From Polynucleobacter sp. es-MAR-4 (GTDB lineage: Bacteria; Pseudomonadota; Gammaproteobacteria; Burkholderiales; Burkholderiaceae): a stretch of DNA of 64,000 bases. The stretch lies in assembly GCF_018882055.1 (NCBI RefSeq), contig NZ_JACVPF010000001.1, positions 1-64,000 on the forward strand. Reading direction: 5' to 3'. Shown piece by piece: positions 34,594 through 43,076 of the stretch (positions are counted from its first letter, which is position 1; every line of letters starts with the position of its first letter). A model generated the notes under the pieces. That model was not told the origin of the DNA. It made no database searches and saw nothing but the letters and a program-made list of their open reading frames with translations. A program made the position numbers and the translations under genes.

Positions 34594-34734
34594 ATGACTG
34601 TGCTATTGGCTATTGGTTTGATTTCATTAACGGTGCTCATCCTAGTCTTAAGAAATCCGTTTATCGGTGTGTCGCCTAGTTCTACCAAGGTTAAGCTTGC
34701 TTTATATAGGTGTTTGCACTATTTTAGTGTGTAA
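34594..34734 (+). CDS. Possible small membrane protein (46 aa)
   Basis: ORF starting MTVLLAIGLISLTVLILVLR, one membrane helix followed by a basic tail (PSSTKVKLALYRCLHYFSV). AAGGG lies about seven bases before the ATG. It sits just inside the left tRNA-like scar. No family is known; the helix with adjacent positive charges and ribosome site make it plausible. Confidence 0.35.
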   Translation: MTVLLAIGLISLTVLILVLRNPFIGVSPSSTKVKLALYRCLHYFSV

Positions 34735-34920
34735 GAATCTTATTTATTGATGCCTCTTGTTTCTAAAGCACAAATTTGGTGCTAGTGTCTTTTAAATGGC
34801 TTTCTTGGAGATGTTAAAAAGAAGTTGTAGGCTCCACATAAAGAAATGAAGTCAGGAGTGGGGTGTAACGCAAAGTTTTTGGTGATAACAAGAAGTTGCA
34901 TAAACCTTAAGGAGATTCGT

Positions 34921-36213
34921 TTGAAGAAGATTGCTCATTTATCCTCTGTAGCTGCGCTGGCTATTGCAGGCGCAACAGTGTCTGGCATATTGTCCGCACA
35001 ATCAAAAACAGATGCTAGCCAGTTCCCAGGAGCCACTTATTTACTTCCCGCCACCCTAGAAACTACTCAATGGGGCTGGTTTAATAATGCGCAGCCACCA
35101 GTTCTAAAAGTGAAGTCTGGTGATACGGTTGTTATGGAAACTATGATGCATGCCCATAACCAGGTCATTCCCGGGGTGACTATTGAAGAGTTAAAAAAGC
35201 TTCGCACCGATCACCCGGGCCGTGGCCCACACACATTGACTGGCCCAATCTATGTTGAGGGCGCAGAGCCTGGAGATGTATTAAAGGTGAAGTTAAATCG
35301 AATTGTGCCTCGCGCATATGGCACTAACTTTAATATTCCGGGAATGTTTGGTCAGTTTCCAAAAGACTTCCAGGACGGACAGGTTAAATATCTCTACCTT
35401 GATATGAATCGTAAGGTTGCTGAATTTGCGCCGGGCATTGAAATTCCTTTGAAGCCTTTTCCTGGAACCATCGGCGTAGCAAGAGCTGAACCTGGTCAAT
35501 ACACCAGTGTTCTCCCGGGCGAATTCGGCGGGAATATGGACATTCGCGATATGACCGAAGGCACAACCTTATATCTGCCAGTTTGGGTTAAAGGGGCCTT
35601 ATTTTGGTCAGGTGACTCTCATGCTGCGCAAGGTAACGGTGAGGTTAACTTAACTGCTATTGAGACCGCCTACAAAGAGTTGAATGTTTCCGTGGAGGTC
35701 ATCAAGAATAAGAAGATGGATATGCCGCGCATTGAAACCGACAAAACTTGGATCACTGTTGGATTCGATAAAGATCTAAATCTTGCTCTTGACGGCGCTA
35801 AGGCTCAGACCGTTAAATTTATTGTTGAGCAAAGAGGTGTCAGTGCTGATGCTGCTGCTAAGTTGATGCCTGCGATTTCTGATTGCCGCGTATCGCAAGT
35901 GGTAAATGTCAAAAAAGGTATTCACTGCATGACGCCGAAGGATCAGAAGGCTAGAGGTATTCCTCCTCGTCCAATGGCAGAAACTGTGACAGAGTTTGTT
36001 ACGGTTGGAACTGATGCAGATGCAAATAAGGCGATGGATGCAGCCTCAATGGCAATGATTGAGTTGTTGCAACAGAAAAAAGGTATGAATCGTCTTGATG
36101 CGTACGGTTTAGCTTCCGTAGCAATGGACTGCCGCGTTGGTGAAATGAATGGTCCTCAAAAGTCGATTCACTGTGTATTGCCTAAGAGTGTATGGGTAAG
36201 CGTTAAGAAATGA
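34921..36213 (+). CDS. Exported acetamidase/formamidase-family protein
   Basis: FmdA/AmdA-family metal-dependent amidase of 430 residues. Start is TTG, with AAGGAG seven bases ahead, directly followed by a signal peptide (KKIAHLSSVAALAIAGATVS) ending near ILSAQS; a frame extension to 34846 is less likely. Core motifs include VKSGDTVVMETMMHAHNQ, PIYVEGAEPGDVLKVKLNRI, GEFGGNMDIRDMTEGTTLYL and FWSGDSHAAQGNGEVN, which carry the His/Asp residues of the active site. The C-terminal region repeats itself: two segments share DCRV and IHC(M/V)xPK. Most relatives are cytoplasmic; this one is periplasmic. Its stop overlaps the next gene by four bases. Confidence 0.9.
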   Translation: MKKIAHLSSVAALAIAGATVSGILSAQSKTDASQFPGATYLLPATLETTQWGWFNNAQPPVLKVKSGDTVVMETMMHAHNQVIPGVTIEELKKLRTDHPGRGPHTLTGPIYVEGAEPGDVLKVKLNRIVPRAYGTNFNIPGMFGQFPKDFQDGQVKYLYLDMNRKVAEFAPGIEIPLKPFPGTIGVARAEPGQYTSVLPGEFGGNMDIRDMTEGTTLYLPVWVKGALFWSGDSHAAQGNGEVNLTAIETAYKELNVSVEVIKNKKMDMPRIETDKTWITVGFDKDLNLALDGAKAQTVKFIVEQRGVSADAAAKLMPAISDCRVSQVVNVKKGIHCMTPKDQKARGIPPRPMAETVTEFVTVGTDADANKAMDAASMAMIELLQQKKGMNRLDAYGLASVAMDCRVGEMNGPQKSIHCVLPKSVWVSVKK

Positions 36214-37151
36214 TTTTTCAGTGTGGGCGCGAGAGAGCGATCTTTCGCGCCTTTTTTATTGGGATTTTGGTAAGTGCTGCCTGCATGAGTAGCGTGGCAT
36301 TTGCTGTAATTAAGGTGGTGACTACCACCACAGACTTAAAGAGTTTTGTTGAATATGTTGGTGGCGACAAGGTTCAAGTGATTTCAATGGTGTCGCCTGG
36401 AGCGGAGGCTGAAGAGTACGCACCTAAACCCCAAGATTTAGACAGGCTAAAGTCAGCAAATCTCGTTGTTCGAGTCGGTTTAGATTACGACCTATGGCTT
36501 GATCGCATGTTGCGCCAAACTGGAAGGACCGAGTTATACAAGGGTGGTGCAGCGTATGTCGACACTTCCAATGCCATTGTTCTTTTAGAGGTAAAGGGAG
36601 GTGGTATTGGAGGTGGTGGCCATGCTCACGGAGTAGGCAACCCGCATTACTGGCTTGATCCCAAAAATGCCGCTGTCATTACTGGCAATGTTGTTGAAGC
36701 ATTAGCGAGGATTGATCCATCCAATGCAAAATATTACGAGAAGCAGCGGGTTGATTTTCTGGTGAACTTAGATCGTAAGACCAAAGAATGGCAAGGGAAG
36801 CTTGAGTCTCTTAGGGGTATGCCAATGCTTACATATCACAACAATTGGCCTTATTTTGCAAGACGCTTTAGATTAAATTTTGCGGGTACAGTTGAGTCTA
36901 AGCCTGGCGTATCTCCTAGTGCCGCCGAACTATCGCGACTCCTTGGAAAAATGGAAGCTGAAAAAATTCGAGTGATCGTAAAGCGCCCTCAAGAGCCTAA
37001 TCGCGAGGTAGATTTTCTGGCTAAAAAATCGGGTGCGCAGGTAGCCGTCTTAAGCACATCCGTAGGGGATAATGGCTCAAAAGATTACATCCAGATGATG
37101 GATGGCAATATTCAGAATTTACTTGCGGCATTTAATAAAAATTTGAAATGA
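36210..37151 (+). CDS. Metal ABC transporter binding protein (ZnuA/TroA family)
   Basis: Cluster A-I binding protein of 313 residues for zinc or manganese in the periplasm. Signal peptide ends near SVAFAV (about 32). Features: VVTTTTDLKSFVEYVGGDKV, a metal-ligand region at EEYAPKPQDLDRL, the HAHGVGNPHYWLDPKNA His segment, MLTYHNNWPYFARRF and PGVSPSAAELSRL. His-x-His and the following Pro-His are typical ligands; the usual long His loop is short here. ATGA overlap with the amidase gene and with the permease gene makes a coupled three-gene operon. Confidence 0.9.
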   Translation: MIFQCGRERAIFRAFFIGILVSAACMSSVAFAVIKVVTTTTDLKSFVEYVGGDKVQVISMVSPGAEAEEYAPKPQDLDRLKSANLVVRVGLDYDLWLDRMLRQTGRTELYKGGAAYVDTSNAIVLLEVKGGGIGGGGHAHGVGNPHYWLDPKNAAVITGNVVEALARIDPSNAKYYEKQRVDFLVNLDRKTKEWQGKLESLRGMPMLTYHNNWPYFARRFRLNFAGTVESKPGVSPSAAELSRLLGKMEAEKIRVIVKRPQEPNREVDFLAKKSGAQVAVLSTSVGDNGSKDYIQMMDGNIQNLLAAFNKNLK

Positions 37152-38407
37152 CTGAATTGACTGAATTATTAGCAGTACCTTTTTTTGTATGCGTCGTATT
37201 GATTGGCGTTCACTGTCAATTTGGCCTACATGTTCTGAAGAAAAATGTCGTCTTTGTCGATTTGGCACTAGCGCAATGTGCTTCGCTGGGGGCCACAGTG
37301 GCATTTATGCAAGGACATCTTCCTCAATCAGTTGGCGCTTATAGCTGGTCACTTGGCTTTGCCCTCTCAGCAGCCTTAATGCTCTCGTTGGTGCGTTTTG
37401 CCCCAGCAAAAATTCCTGCAGAGGCGCTCGTTGGCGTGCTCTATATTGTGTCGGCAGCCGCAGCAATTCTATTGATAGAGCGAGCGCCACAAGGAGCGGA
37501 ACATTTAAAACAAATATTGACGGGCAGCGTTCTCACGGTAGATATTTCCGATCTTTATGGTGTAGTGGCGCTCTACATGGTCATTGGTACTATATTGGCG
37601 TTGGCTACGACTAAGCAATGGATGCAGGTAGGTGGCACAAAGGGTTGGATAGCAGACCTTTGCTTTTATTCTGCATTCGGTCTGGTGGTGACAAGCTCGG
37701 TGGCTATAGCTGGCGTGCTGCTGGTGTTCTCATTTCTAATTATTCCGGCATTAATTGGACTGCTGCTCGCTCAAAAAGCGATTACCCAGTGGATCTATGG
37801 CGTGGTGCTGGGCTGTATTGCTGCTTTACTTGGCCTATTGGCATCATATTGGTTAGACGCATCAACGGGCGCAACGATTGTTTGTGCTTTTGGTTTGCTC
37901 TTAGCGCTCTTTTTGCTGGGGTATCTGTTCCGCAAAAGTAGTGTCAGCACCGGAAAACTATTAAAGATGACATTAATTGGCATGTTGCTAGCCATAGCCA
38001 TTTCCCTTGCTTGGTTGGCTGCCAATCCGAGGGCTGATCAACCCCTTTTTGATTCAGCCGAGAGATATGTTCCGGTTTTACGAAGTGCCTATTTCACCAA
38101 AGATGAAGAAGTAATGTACCAGGACGCTAAAAAATATGTTGCGCGCTATACGGCCGAGTTAAATCGCTTGGGCGAGATGGAGGTGCGTAATCGCTATGAG
38201 AATACCGAAACAGATGATTTCTTAGTCCAGAAAATTTCCTCTTTCCAACAGTCCTACAACGAAATGATTAAAGGAGAAACCTTTGTCATGCGAGAAGTCA
38301 GGTCTAGAGCGCGTGAGCGCCTTAGGTGGCCGGCGATTATTTTTTCTCTGGTCCTTGGGTTGTCATGCGGCGCACTCATTCAAAAAGGTCTGCGACCTAG
38401 GAAATGA
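37148..38407 (+). CDS. Metal ABC transporter permease (ZnuB/ABC-3 family) with C-terminal extension
   Basis: Inner-membrane permease of 419 residues, against about 260-290 for ZnuB. Eight to nine helices occupy residues 1-300 with the ABC-3 pattern (VFVDLALAQCASLGATVAFM, SAFGLVVTSSVAIAGVLLVF, LIIPALIGLLLAQKAI). The remaining 120 residues form a soluble, probably helical, periplasmic-type region (TKDEEVMYQDAKKYVARYTA) followed by one more membrane helix and GLRPRK. No ATPase gene adjoins it, so it must borrow one or have changed function. Acts with the binding protein encoded directly upstream. Confidence 0.85.
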   Translation: MTELTELLAVPFFVCVVLIGVHCQFGLHVLKKNVVFVDLALAQCASLGATVAFMQGHLPQSVGAYSWSLGFALSAALMLSLVRFAPAKIPAEALVGVLYIVSAAAAILLIERAPQGAEHLKQILTGSVLTVDISDLYGVVALYMVIGTILALATTKQWMQVGGTKGWIADLCFYSAFGLVVTSSVAIAGVLLVFSFLIIPALIGLLLAQKAITQWIYGVVLGCIAALLGLLASYWLDASTGATIVCAFGLLLALFLLGYLFRKSSVSTGKLLKMTLIGMLLAIAISLAWLAANPRADQPLFDSAERYVPVLRSAYFTKDEEVMYQDAKKYVARYTAELNRLGEMEVRNRYENTETDDFLVQKISSFQQSYNEMIKGETFVMREVRSRARERLRWPAIIFSLVLGLSCGALIQKGLRPRK

Positions 38408-38461
38408 TGGGCAAGAAATAGCGTGAAAGAAAAAGCCATCTGAAAGTGGGTTTTGTATAAC

Positions 38462-38508
38462 TGGTGGGTTGGGCGGATTCGAACTCGCGTCCAACGGGTG
38501 CAAAGAGG
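38462..38508 (-). pseudogene. Decayed tRNA-Lys-like 3' end (right)
   Basis: On the minus strand CTTTGCACCCGTTGGACGCG, then AGTTCGAATCCGCCCAACCCACCA. The T-loop TTCGAAT and acceptor CAACCCACCA are intact-looking, while the anticodon region is no longer readable as a tRNA. It aligns with the left scar at 34496-34544 and shares the same flanking TTGTATAACTGGTGGGT. With it, it brackets the amidase/metal transporter segment as a degenerate direct repeat. Confidence 0.65.
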
Positions 38509-38608
38509 TTCTATTGGCCTAACAGTAGTTCTACAAGTAGCTGCGGGTGGTTTGTCGGGTTAACCGACAATTTTGATTTCATTCATCGGTTTTGTATACA
38601 CTTCATGC

Positions 38609-39022
38609 ATGCCAGATATTAAACGCTCCAGAAAGGGTACCGGTCAAGTAACTCTTGCTGAGGTAGCTAAACTCGCTGGCGTTTCAACGATTACTGTCTC
38701 TCGCGTTTCAAATACCCCTGACATTGTTGCTGAAGAAACCCGACTTGCAGTCCAGAAAGCCATCGATAAGACTGGTTATGTGCCGAATTTGTTAGCTGGG
38801 GGTCTTGCATCTGCGAAGAGCCGCTTGATTGCTGCTGTTGTACCAACAATCAGCGGACCTGTATTTCTAGAAACTATCCAATCGTTAACTGAATCTTTGG
38901 CGGCCGCTGGTTATCAATTGATGATTGGGCAGACTGGATAAGATGAGGGGCATGAGACGCTCATCTCTGCCATTATTGGCCGAACCCGATGGCATCTTTC
39001 TCGCTGGTGTCATGCATTCCAC
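38609..39022 (+). pseudogene. LacI-family regulator, truncated and frameshifted
   Basis: Starts MPDIKRSRKGTGQVTLAEVA with the LacI helix-turn-helix AKLAGVSTITVSRVSNTPDI, hinge region and start of the sugar-binding fold (LIAAVVPTISGPVFLETIQS). It reaches a TAA at 38939 where relatives have Tyr, continues as DEGHETLISAIIGR, then shifts frame to PDGIFLAGVMHS and ends abruptly against TctC-type sequence at about 39022. Full-length relatives are about 340 residues and usually control gluconate or sugar-acid genes. Loss of the effector domain makes normal function unlikely. Confidence 0.85.
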
Positions 39023-39024
39023 TG

Positions 39025-39702
39025 ATCAGTCAAACTTTGTATCCAAGCCTAACATTTAACGTTAATAAAGATTTTGCGCCAATTGCGATGGTGGCTTACT
39101 CGCCGCATTTACTGGTGGCCAGCAATAAAATGCCATTCAATACTACAGCTGAATTAATTTCTTACGCAAAAAAGAATCCCGGAAAGTTAAATTTTGCTGC
39201 GGCAGCCGGTAGTGGCAGTGCGAATCATTTAGCTGGCATTGTATTTGCAAAGAAGGTCGGTATCGATTGGGCCTATATTCCCTACAAAGGCAGTGCGCAA
39301 GCAATCACCGATCTTGGGGCTGGGCAAGTTGACGTTACTTTTAATGGGGTGACTGGCATCTACCCGCATGTTAAGGGTGGAATTATTAAGTTATTGGCAG
39401 TTTCTAGTTCTAAACGTAATCCAGTCACACCAAACGCTCCCACTGTTGCTGAAACCATTCCTGGATTTTTAACTGGGAGCAGGCAGGGAGTGCTTGCTCC
39501 AGATGGAACGCCACAGCCAATCGTGGACAAATTAAATGCAGAAATTCTTAATGCAATTAAATTGCCAGAGGTGCAAGAGGCTTTGAAGGCTGCAGGTGCT
39601 GAAGCATACCCCATGACTCCTGCAAAATTTAGTAAGTGGCTACAGGGTGAAGTAATCGCTAGGGGCAAGGTGATTAAAGATAACAACATTCAGTTGGATT
39701 AA
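39025..39702 (+). pseudogene. TctC/Bug binding protein lacking its N-terminus
   Basis: From ISQTLYPSLTFNVNKDFAPI to IKDNNIQLD the frame is a clean Bug-family protein (GKLNFAAAAGSGSANHLAGI, IPYKGSAQAITDLGAGQVD, RQGVLAPDGTPQPIVDKLNA). The signal peptide and about 90 residues of the first lobe are missing. The open frame runs back to an ATG at 38989, but those codons are LacI sequence in another frame. Without a signal peptide it cannot reach the periplasm. The join suggests one deletion of roughly 1 kb removed the ends of both genes. Confidence 0.85.
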
Positions 39703-40083
39703 ATAACGGCAAAATATGGACTCTTGCGCAACACTTCTGCCCCCGCAGGGCGCATATTCTGGAGTTCAATTTAGGGCTTTCACTCTCATAAGCTCTAGTG
39801 TTAGATCAACACAACACACCCTTTAAGAGATTTTCTTTAATTAACATTGATTGGTTAAATAAGTTCAAGGACTTCTACCGGGTAGCGTCATCTAACAACT
39901 TCATGAGATTCAATCCCTTAAATAGGGGAGGCGGCAAACCACTAGCGACAAAAATCCCTAGAATAATTATTATTAGTTCGGCATATATATGGCCAAAATC
40001 GCAGAATGTTTAGCATTTCATAACGATCTTCAGATAATAAAAAGCTGTTATTCAATTTTAGTCCGCACACCTTAGATTTTTAA
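39703..40083. other. Gene-free stretch
   Basis: A 71-codon plus ORF (39798-40013) has no ribosome site and looks random. A short hairpin GCCCCCGCAGGGCGC occurs near 39740. Nothing else supports a gene; the promoter of the TAXI-type gene should lie here. Confidence 0.4.
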
Positions 40084-41442
40084 ATGATTCATTACATATG
40101 GCTGATTGCAAGGGATGAGATCAATTCCATGCTGGTTAGTATTTATGAAAATATATTTCTTGTAACCTCTTTAATTTTCAGTATTGTTGGGGTGGTTTAT
40201 TGGGTCGGTCTTATTCCGCCTGGGAAGTTATTGGTTGCAACTGCGGGTGAAAATTCGGGATACTCGCGGTTAGTTAAATTAACGCAAGGGGAATTTAAGA
40301 AATCTGGGATTGATATTGAGCTCAGATTTACTTCGGGTTCACTTGAGAATATTGCATTGCTGCGCAACCTAGGTGAGGGTGTTGATGCTGCGTTAATTCA
40401 GGGTGGCCTTGATCCCAAGGAAGAGGATTTGGATGAAATTGTATCTTTGGGAAGCGTTGGTTATGAACCTGTATGGATCTTCTATAGAAATAACTTGGCA
40501 CAAAAACCCAAGCAGCTGAAGGATTTTGCAAGCCTGCTAGTTGGGGTGGGGCCTGTTGAGGGTGGTACACAGGCAATTGCGAGAAAAATATTTTTAGCGC
40601 ACAACATTGAGATAGATAATAAGAAAAATTTTAAATTTGATAGCTATGAGAATAATGCTCGTGATCTCAAAAATGGGACTTTGGATGCAATTATAATTGT
40701 CTCGCCAATCCTGTCCATTTCAGTTAGAGATCTATTAAAGAGCAAGGAATATGACATATTTGATTTTAAATATTCAGAGGCATATGAGAAGCGGTTCCCT
40801 TTTCTGCAGACGGTAAAAATTCCAATAGCATCGTTGGATTTTGATTTGTTAATTCCACCAAGGGACATCACACTTATTGCAACTACAACATCACTAGTGG
40901 TAAAAAAATCACTTCATCCAGATACGCAGATTTTAATTTTATCGACTCTAAAAAAGATTTTTATGGAATCTAAGGTTCTATTTTTCTCCAAGCGTGGCGA
41001 GATGCCCTCATATATTGACCCCACATATTCATTAAGCGAGCCCGCAAAATACTTTTATGAAAACGGGCTTGCTTTTGGGTTGAAGCATTTTCCTTATAGG
41101 GTTGCCGGGATTGTGGATAAAATATGGTTATTGTTGACAGCCATCCTCTTTATTCTCTATCCACTAAGTCGACTAAACATAGGCCACCGTATTACTCGCT
41201 ATCACGCTGAAAATAGGATTATATATAAACGACTATTTGAAATACGGGCTGCTTTATATGGCGTTGAGCAGCTATCTATCGGGCAGATTTACGATTTAAA
41301 GAAAATTCTTGATGAGGTAAACGCATTAATGGCGCGGCACCCCGTTCCTGTTGGTGCTGAATTTGAAATGGCCGTTAAAGCATCTCTTATTGCTTCATTA
41401 CAGTCTAGGATTGATGAGCAACTTCGCCAGTCTAAAAAGTAA
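40084..41442 (+). CDS. TAXI-family TRAP-type solute-binding protein, membrane anchored
   Basis: A 452-residue protein with one N-terminal helix (about 24-46), a periplasmic TAXI-type binding domain (LLVATAGENSGYSRLVKLTQ, DIELRFTSGSLENIALLRNL, VDAALIQGGLD, VGVGPVEGGTQAIARKIFLA) and a second helix near 348-366, followed by a cytoplasmic helical tail. Usual TAXI receptors are soluble, about 320 residues, and work with a fused DctQM membrane protein. Here no transporter gene adjoins it and the receptor is tethered by both ends. A signalling or scaffold role is possible. Confidence 0.85.
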   Translation: MIHYIWLIARDEINSMLVSIYENIFLVTSLIFSIVGVVYWVGLIPPGKLLVATAGENSGYSRLVKLTQGEFKKSGIDIELRFTSGSLENIALLRNLGEGVDAALIQGGLDPKEEDLDEIVSLGSVGYEPVWIFYRNNLAQKPKQLKDFASLLVGVGPVEGGTQAIARKIFLAHNIEIDNKKNFKFDSYENNARDLKNGTLDAIIIVSPILSISVRDLLKSKEYDIFDFKYSEAYEKRFPFLQTVKIPIASLDFDLLIPPRDITLIATTTSLVVKKSLHPDTQILILSTLKKIFMESKVLFFSKRGEMPSYIDPTYSLSEPAKYFYENGLAFGLKHFPYRVAGIVDKIWLLLTAILFILYPLSRLNIGHRITRYHAENRIIYKRLFEIRAALYGVEQLSIGQIYDLKKILDEVNALMARHPVPVGAEFEMAVKASLIASLQSRIDEQLRQSKK

Positions 41443-41711
41443 TACTGGATTGTGGTGATCGCTCAGCAGAATTTGGGTGAAGATTACAGATCCTTCTTGA
41501 TGGCGGGAGATTTATCATCAGATCGTCCGCATTGGGATTGATCTAGTCCAAGGTACTCTTCGGCAAATAACCTATGCGGGGATCACTAGCGCACGAATTG
41601 GCTAGTGATGGACCAAAAATTAAGGTTGTGGCTCAGCTTATAACCATTAGAAATCTAATTAATGCATGGGGTTAAAGCCATAACCAGTTTTTAAAATTTT
41701 GAAATAAGGTT
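41443..41711. other. Gene-free stretch
   Basis: No ORF with a start and ribosome site is seen. The stretch leads into a decayed phage gene and is probably part of the same eroded insertion. Confidence 0.35.
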
Positions 41712-41854
41712 ATGGGATTAAGCATTACTGGTTATGCAAGGCACAGAGGCATTACTCAGCCAGCAGTTTCTAAGGCTGGGAAAGCTTGAAAAATCACATG
41801 CTTCCCGATGGAACCATTGATCCTGGGTTAGCGGGCAAGCAGTGGGCGGGGTAA
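41712..41854 (+). pseudogene. Phage small-terminase-like (Nu1-type HTH) remnant
   Basis: The first frame reads MGLSITGYARHRGITQPAVS, then KAGKA and stop. In the next frame it continues MLPDGTIDPGLAGKQWAG and stop. Joined, this is the short winged-HTH pattern GYARHRGxSxxAVxKA...LPDGxIDPxxADxxW seen at the start of phage DNA-packaging small subunits. One frameshift and the loss of everything after the HTH make it non-functional. No large terminase is found nearby; phage structural genes begin 12 kb away. Confidence 0.65.
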
Positions 41855-41973
41855 GTCTTTAGTTCTCCTATTGGTAGGGCCCTGATTGATTAATGACGGT
41901 TAAAAGTAAAAAGATGCCCGCATCAAAGAGATAGATGGCATCATTGATTTTATCAACTGAAAAAAGTTAAATC

Positions 41974-42465
41974 ATGAAAATCACTTGCATTGGCTTGCTC
42001 AAGTCAAATGGACTCCACGAAACTCGAAGAGGCTCAGGCTGGGAAGTCATCTCAATGAGATTATTTTTTAATAAACTATTTTTAATGCCCTTTTTTCTTT
42101 ATTGGGTTGTCATGGTAAGCGGATGCTTTGCCCAATCCTCTTTACAACACGGTGGCGCGCTAGAGAGTCTTGGAGGCATCAATACGTCTGGTAATTCCGA
42201 CCATGGTAAAGCGGGCACAAATCATGTGGAAGCTAGCGACAGTTCAATGGTGATTTTCAAGGAGAATATTGATAGGTCGGCAAGTAGCGGAGCTTGGCTT
42301 AGTGATCGACCGCTACAAAATTTTGGATTGCAGGGAGGCGTAATGGGTCAAGATCCAAGCAAAATAGGCATTATTAATCAAGGTTACATGGGAACGTTTA
42401 ATACGCCAAACAATAATCCAAGAGGTGTATCCATTGGTATTAGTGCGCCCATTGGGAGTGAGTAG
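41974..42465 (+). CDS. Hypothetical secreted protein
   Basis: The frame begins at 41974, but ATG at 42055 starts a good signal peptide (MRLFFNKLFLMPFFLYWVVM, ending near GCFAQS), giving a 136-residue protein. The mature part is Gly/Ser/Asn-rich (SLGGINTSGNSDHGKAGTNH, GYMGTFNTPNNNPRG) with no domain I recognise. A possible lipobox SGC lies in the signal. The stop is followed six bases later by a run of 20 G. Function unknown. Confidence 0.6.
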   Translation: MKITCIGLLKSNGLHETRRGSGWEVISMRLFFNKLFLMPFFLYWVVMVSGCFAQSSLQHGGALESLGGINTSGNSDHGKAGTNHVEASDSSMVIFKENIDRSASSGAWLSDRPLQNFGLQGGVMGQDPSKIGIINQGYMGTFNTPNNNPRGVSIGISAPIGSE

Positions 42466-42471
42466 TTTCAT

Positions 42472-42491
42472 GGGGGGGGGGGGGGGGGGGG
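42472..42491. repeat. Homopolymer of 20 G
   Basis: A run of 20 consecutive G bases, six bases past the stop of the secreted-protein gene. It is far longer than any other homopolymer in the window; the next is a G10 at 14594. Such tracts change length by slippage. Here it is outside coding sequence, so an effect on RNA stability, transcription or structure is more likely than frame switching. Confidence 0.95.
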
Positions 42492-42629
42492 TACTTTTAC
42501 AAAGTGTGAGTAACTTTTTAGAGTGCTAGTGCTGTAGTGATTACGAATCAATCGCTTATGTACTCAGTTTGATTCCCTTCGGCCCACCAGATAAGCGTTT
42601 TAGGGAGAACACGGTGAGGCATTAACACC

Positions 42630-42833
42630 CTACAATTTCTCAGCCACTTCCCAGTCAATAATGCCTTTTGTGCCCGACTTTATACATTCATTGCATGCAT
42701 ACTCAATGGCCATTCCGATTGAATTATGTGAGCTTATTAACTTGCCTTTGTAGACAACCTCAAAAGTCATCTCATCTGAGAGTGCTACATAGACTGGGTC
42801 ACCACCATTGTGATGTATCAAGATATTTTTCAT
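42630..42833 (-). CDS. Small hypothetical protein (67 aa)
   Basis: Begins MKNILIHHNGGDPVYVALSD, continues EVVYKGKLISSHNSIGMAIE and ends with a Cys-containing helix (YACNECIKSGTKGIIDWEVA). Composition is that of a compact soluble protein. No clear ribosome site lies before the ATG. It precedes the second YodC-like micro-gene in an accessory stretch. Family unknown. Confidence 0.45.
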   Translation of the reverse strand: MKNILIHHNGGDPVYVALSDEMTFEVVYKGKLISSHNSIGMAIEYACNECIKSGTKGIIDWEVAEKL

Positions 42834-42901
42834 GCGGCATGAATTTTCTATAGGGCTACAAGCAAAAAGTAATTGCTTTTTTAAACTCCGTTAAAGTCAA
42901 A

Positions 42902-43000
42902 CTAAGAGCAATTAGCACCACTATTCTCTATTGATGAAGCTGTGATGGCCAGACTATCAGGCCTCATATACACAAAATCGCCCGCTTTTATATCGCCCAT
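42902..43000 (-). CDS. YodC/DUF2158-like small protein, copy 2
   Basis: A 32-residue ORF reading MGDIKAGDFVYMRPDSLAIT, then ASSIENSGANCS. It shares MGDIK, GD and TASSI with the 41-residue copy at 2546-2671, and the upstream DNA (TATCGCCCAT...TTTCTATG..TTACTTT on the plus strand) is also similar. The middle has diverged strongly, while the frame and ends are kept. Function unknown; retention of the frame in both copies suggests it is or was translated. Confidence 0.45.
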   Translation of the reverse strand: MGDIKAGDFVYMRPDSLAITASSIENSGANCS

Positions 43001-43076
43001 TCCATTTCTTTCTATGCTTTACTTTCTCAAGGTTATAGTTGGCTTAGCCTGCTTTAAATGCGCATACATCATCAAA

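Noticed and set aside
34377..34679. 100-codon plus-strand ORF
   Set aside because: It crosses the tRNA-like scar and has no start signal or recognisable sequence.
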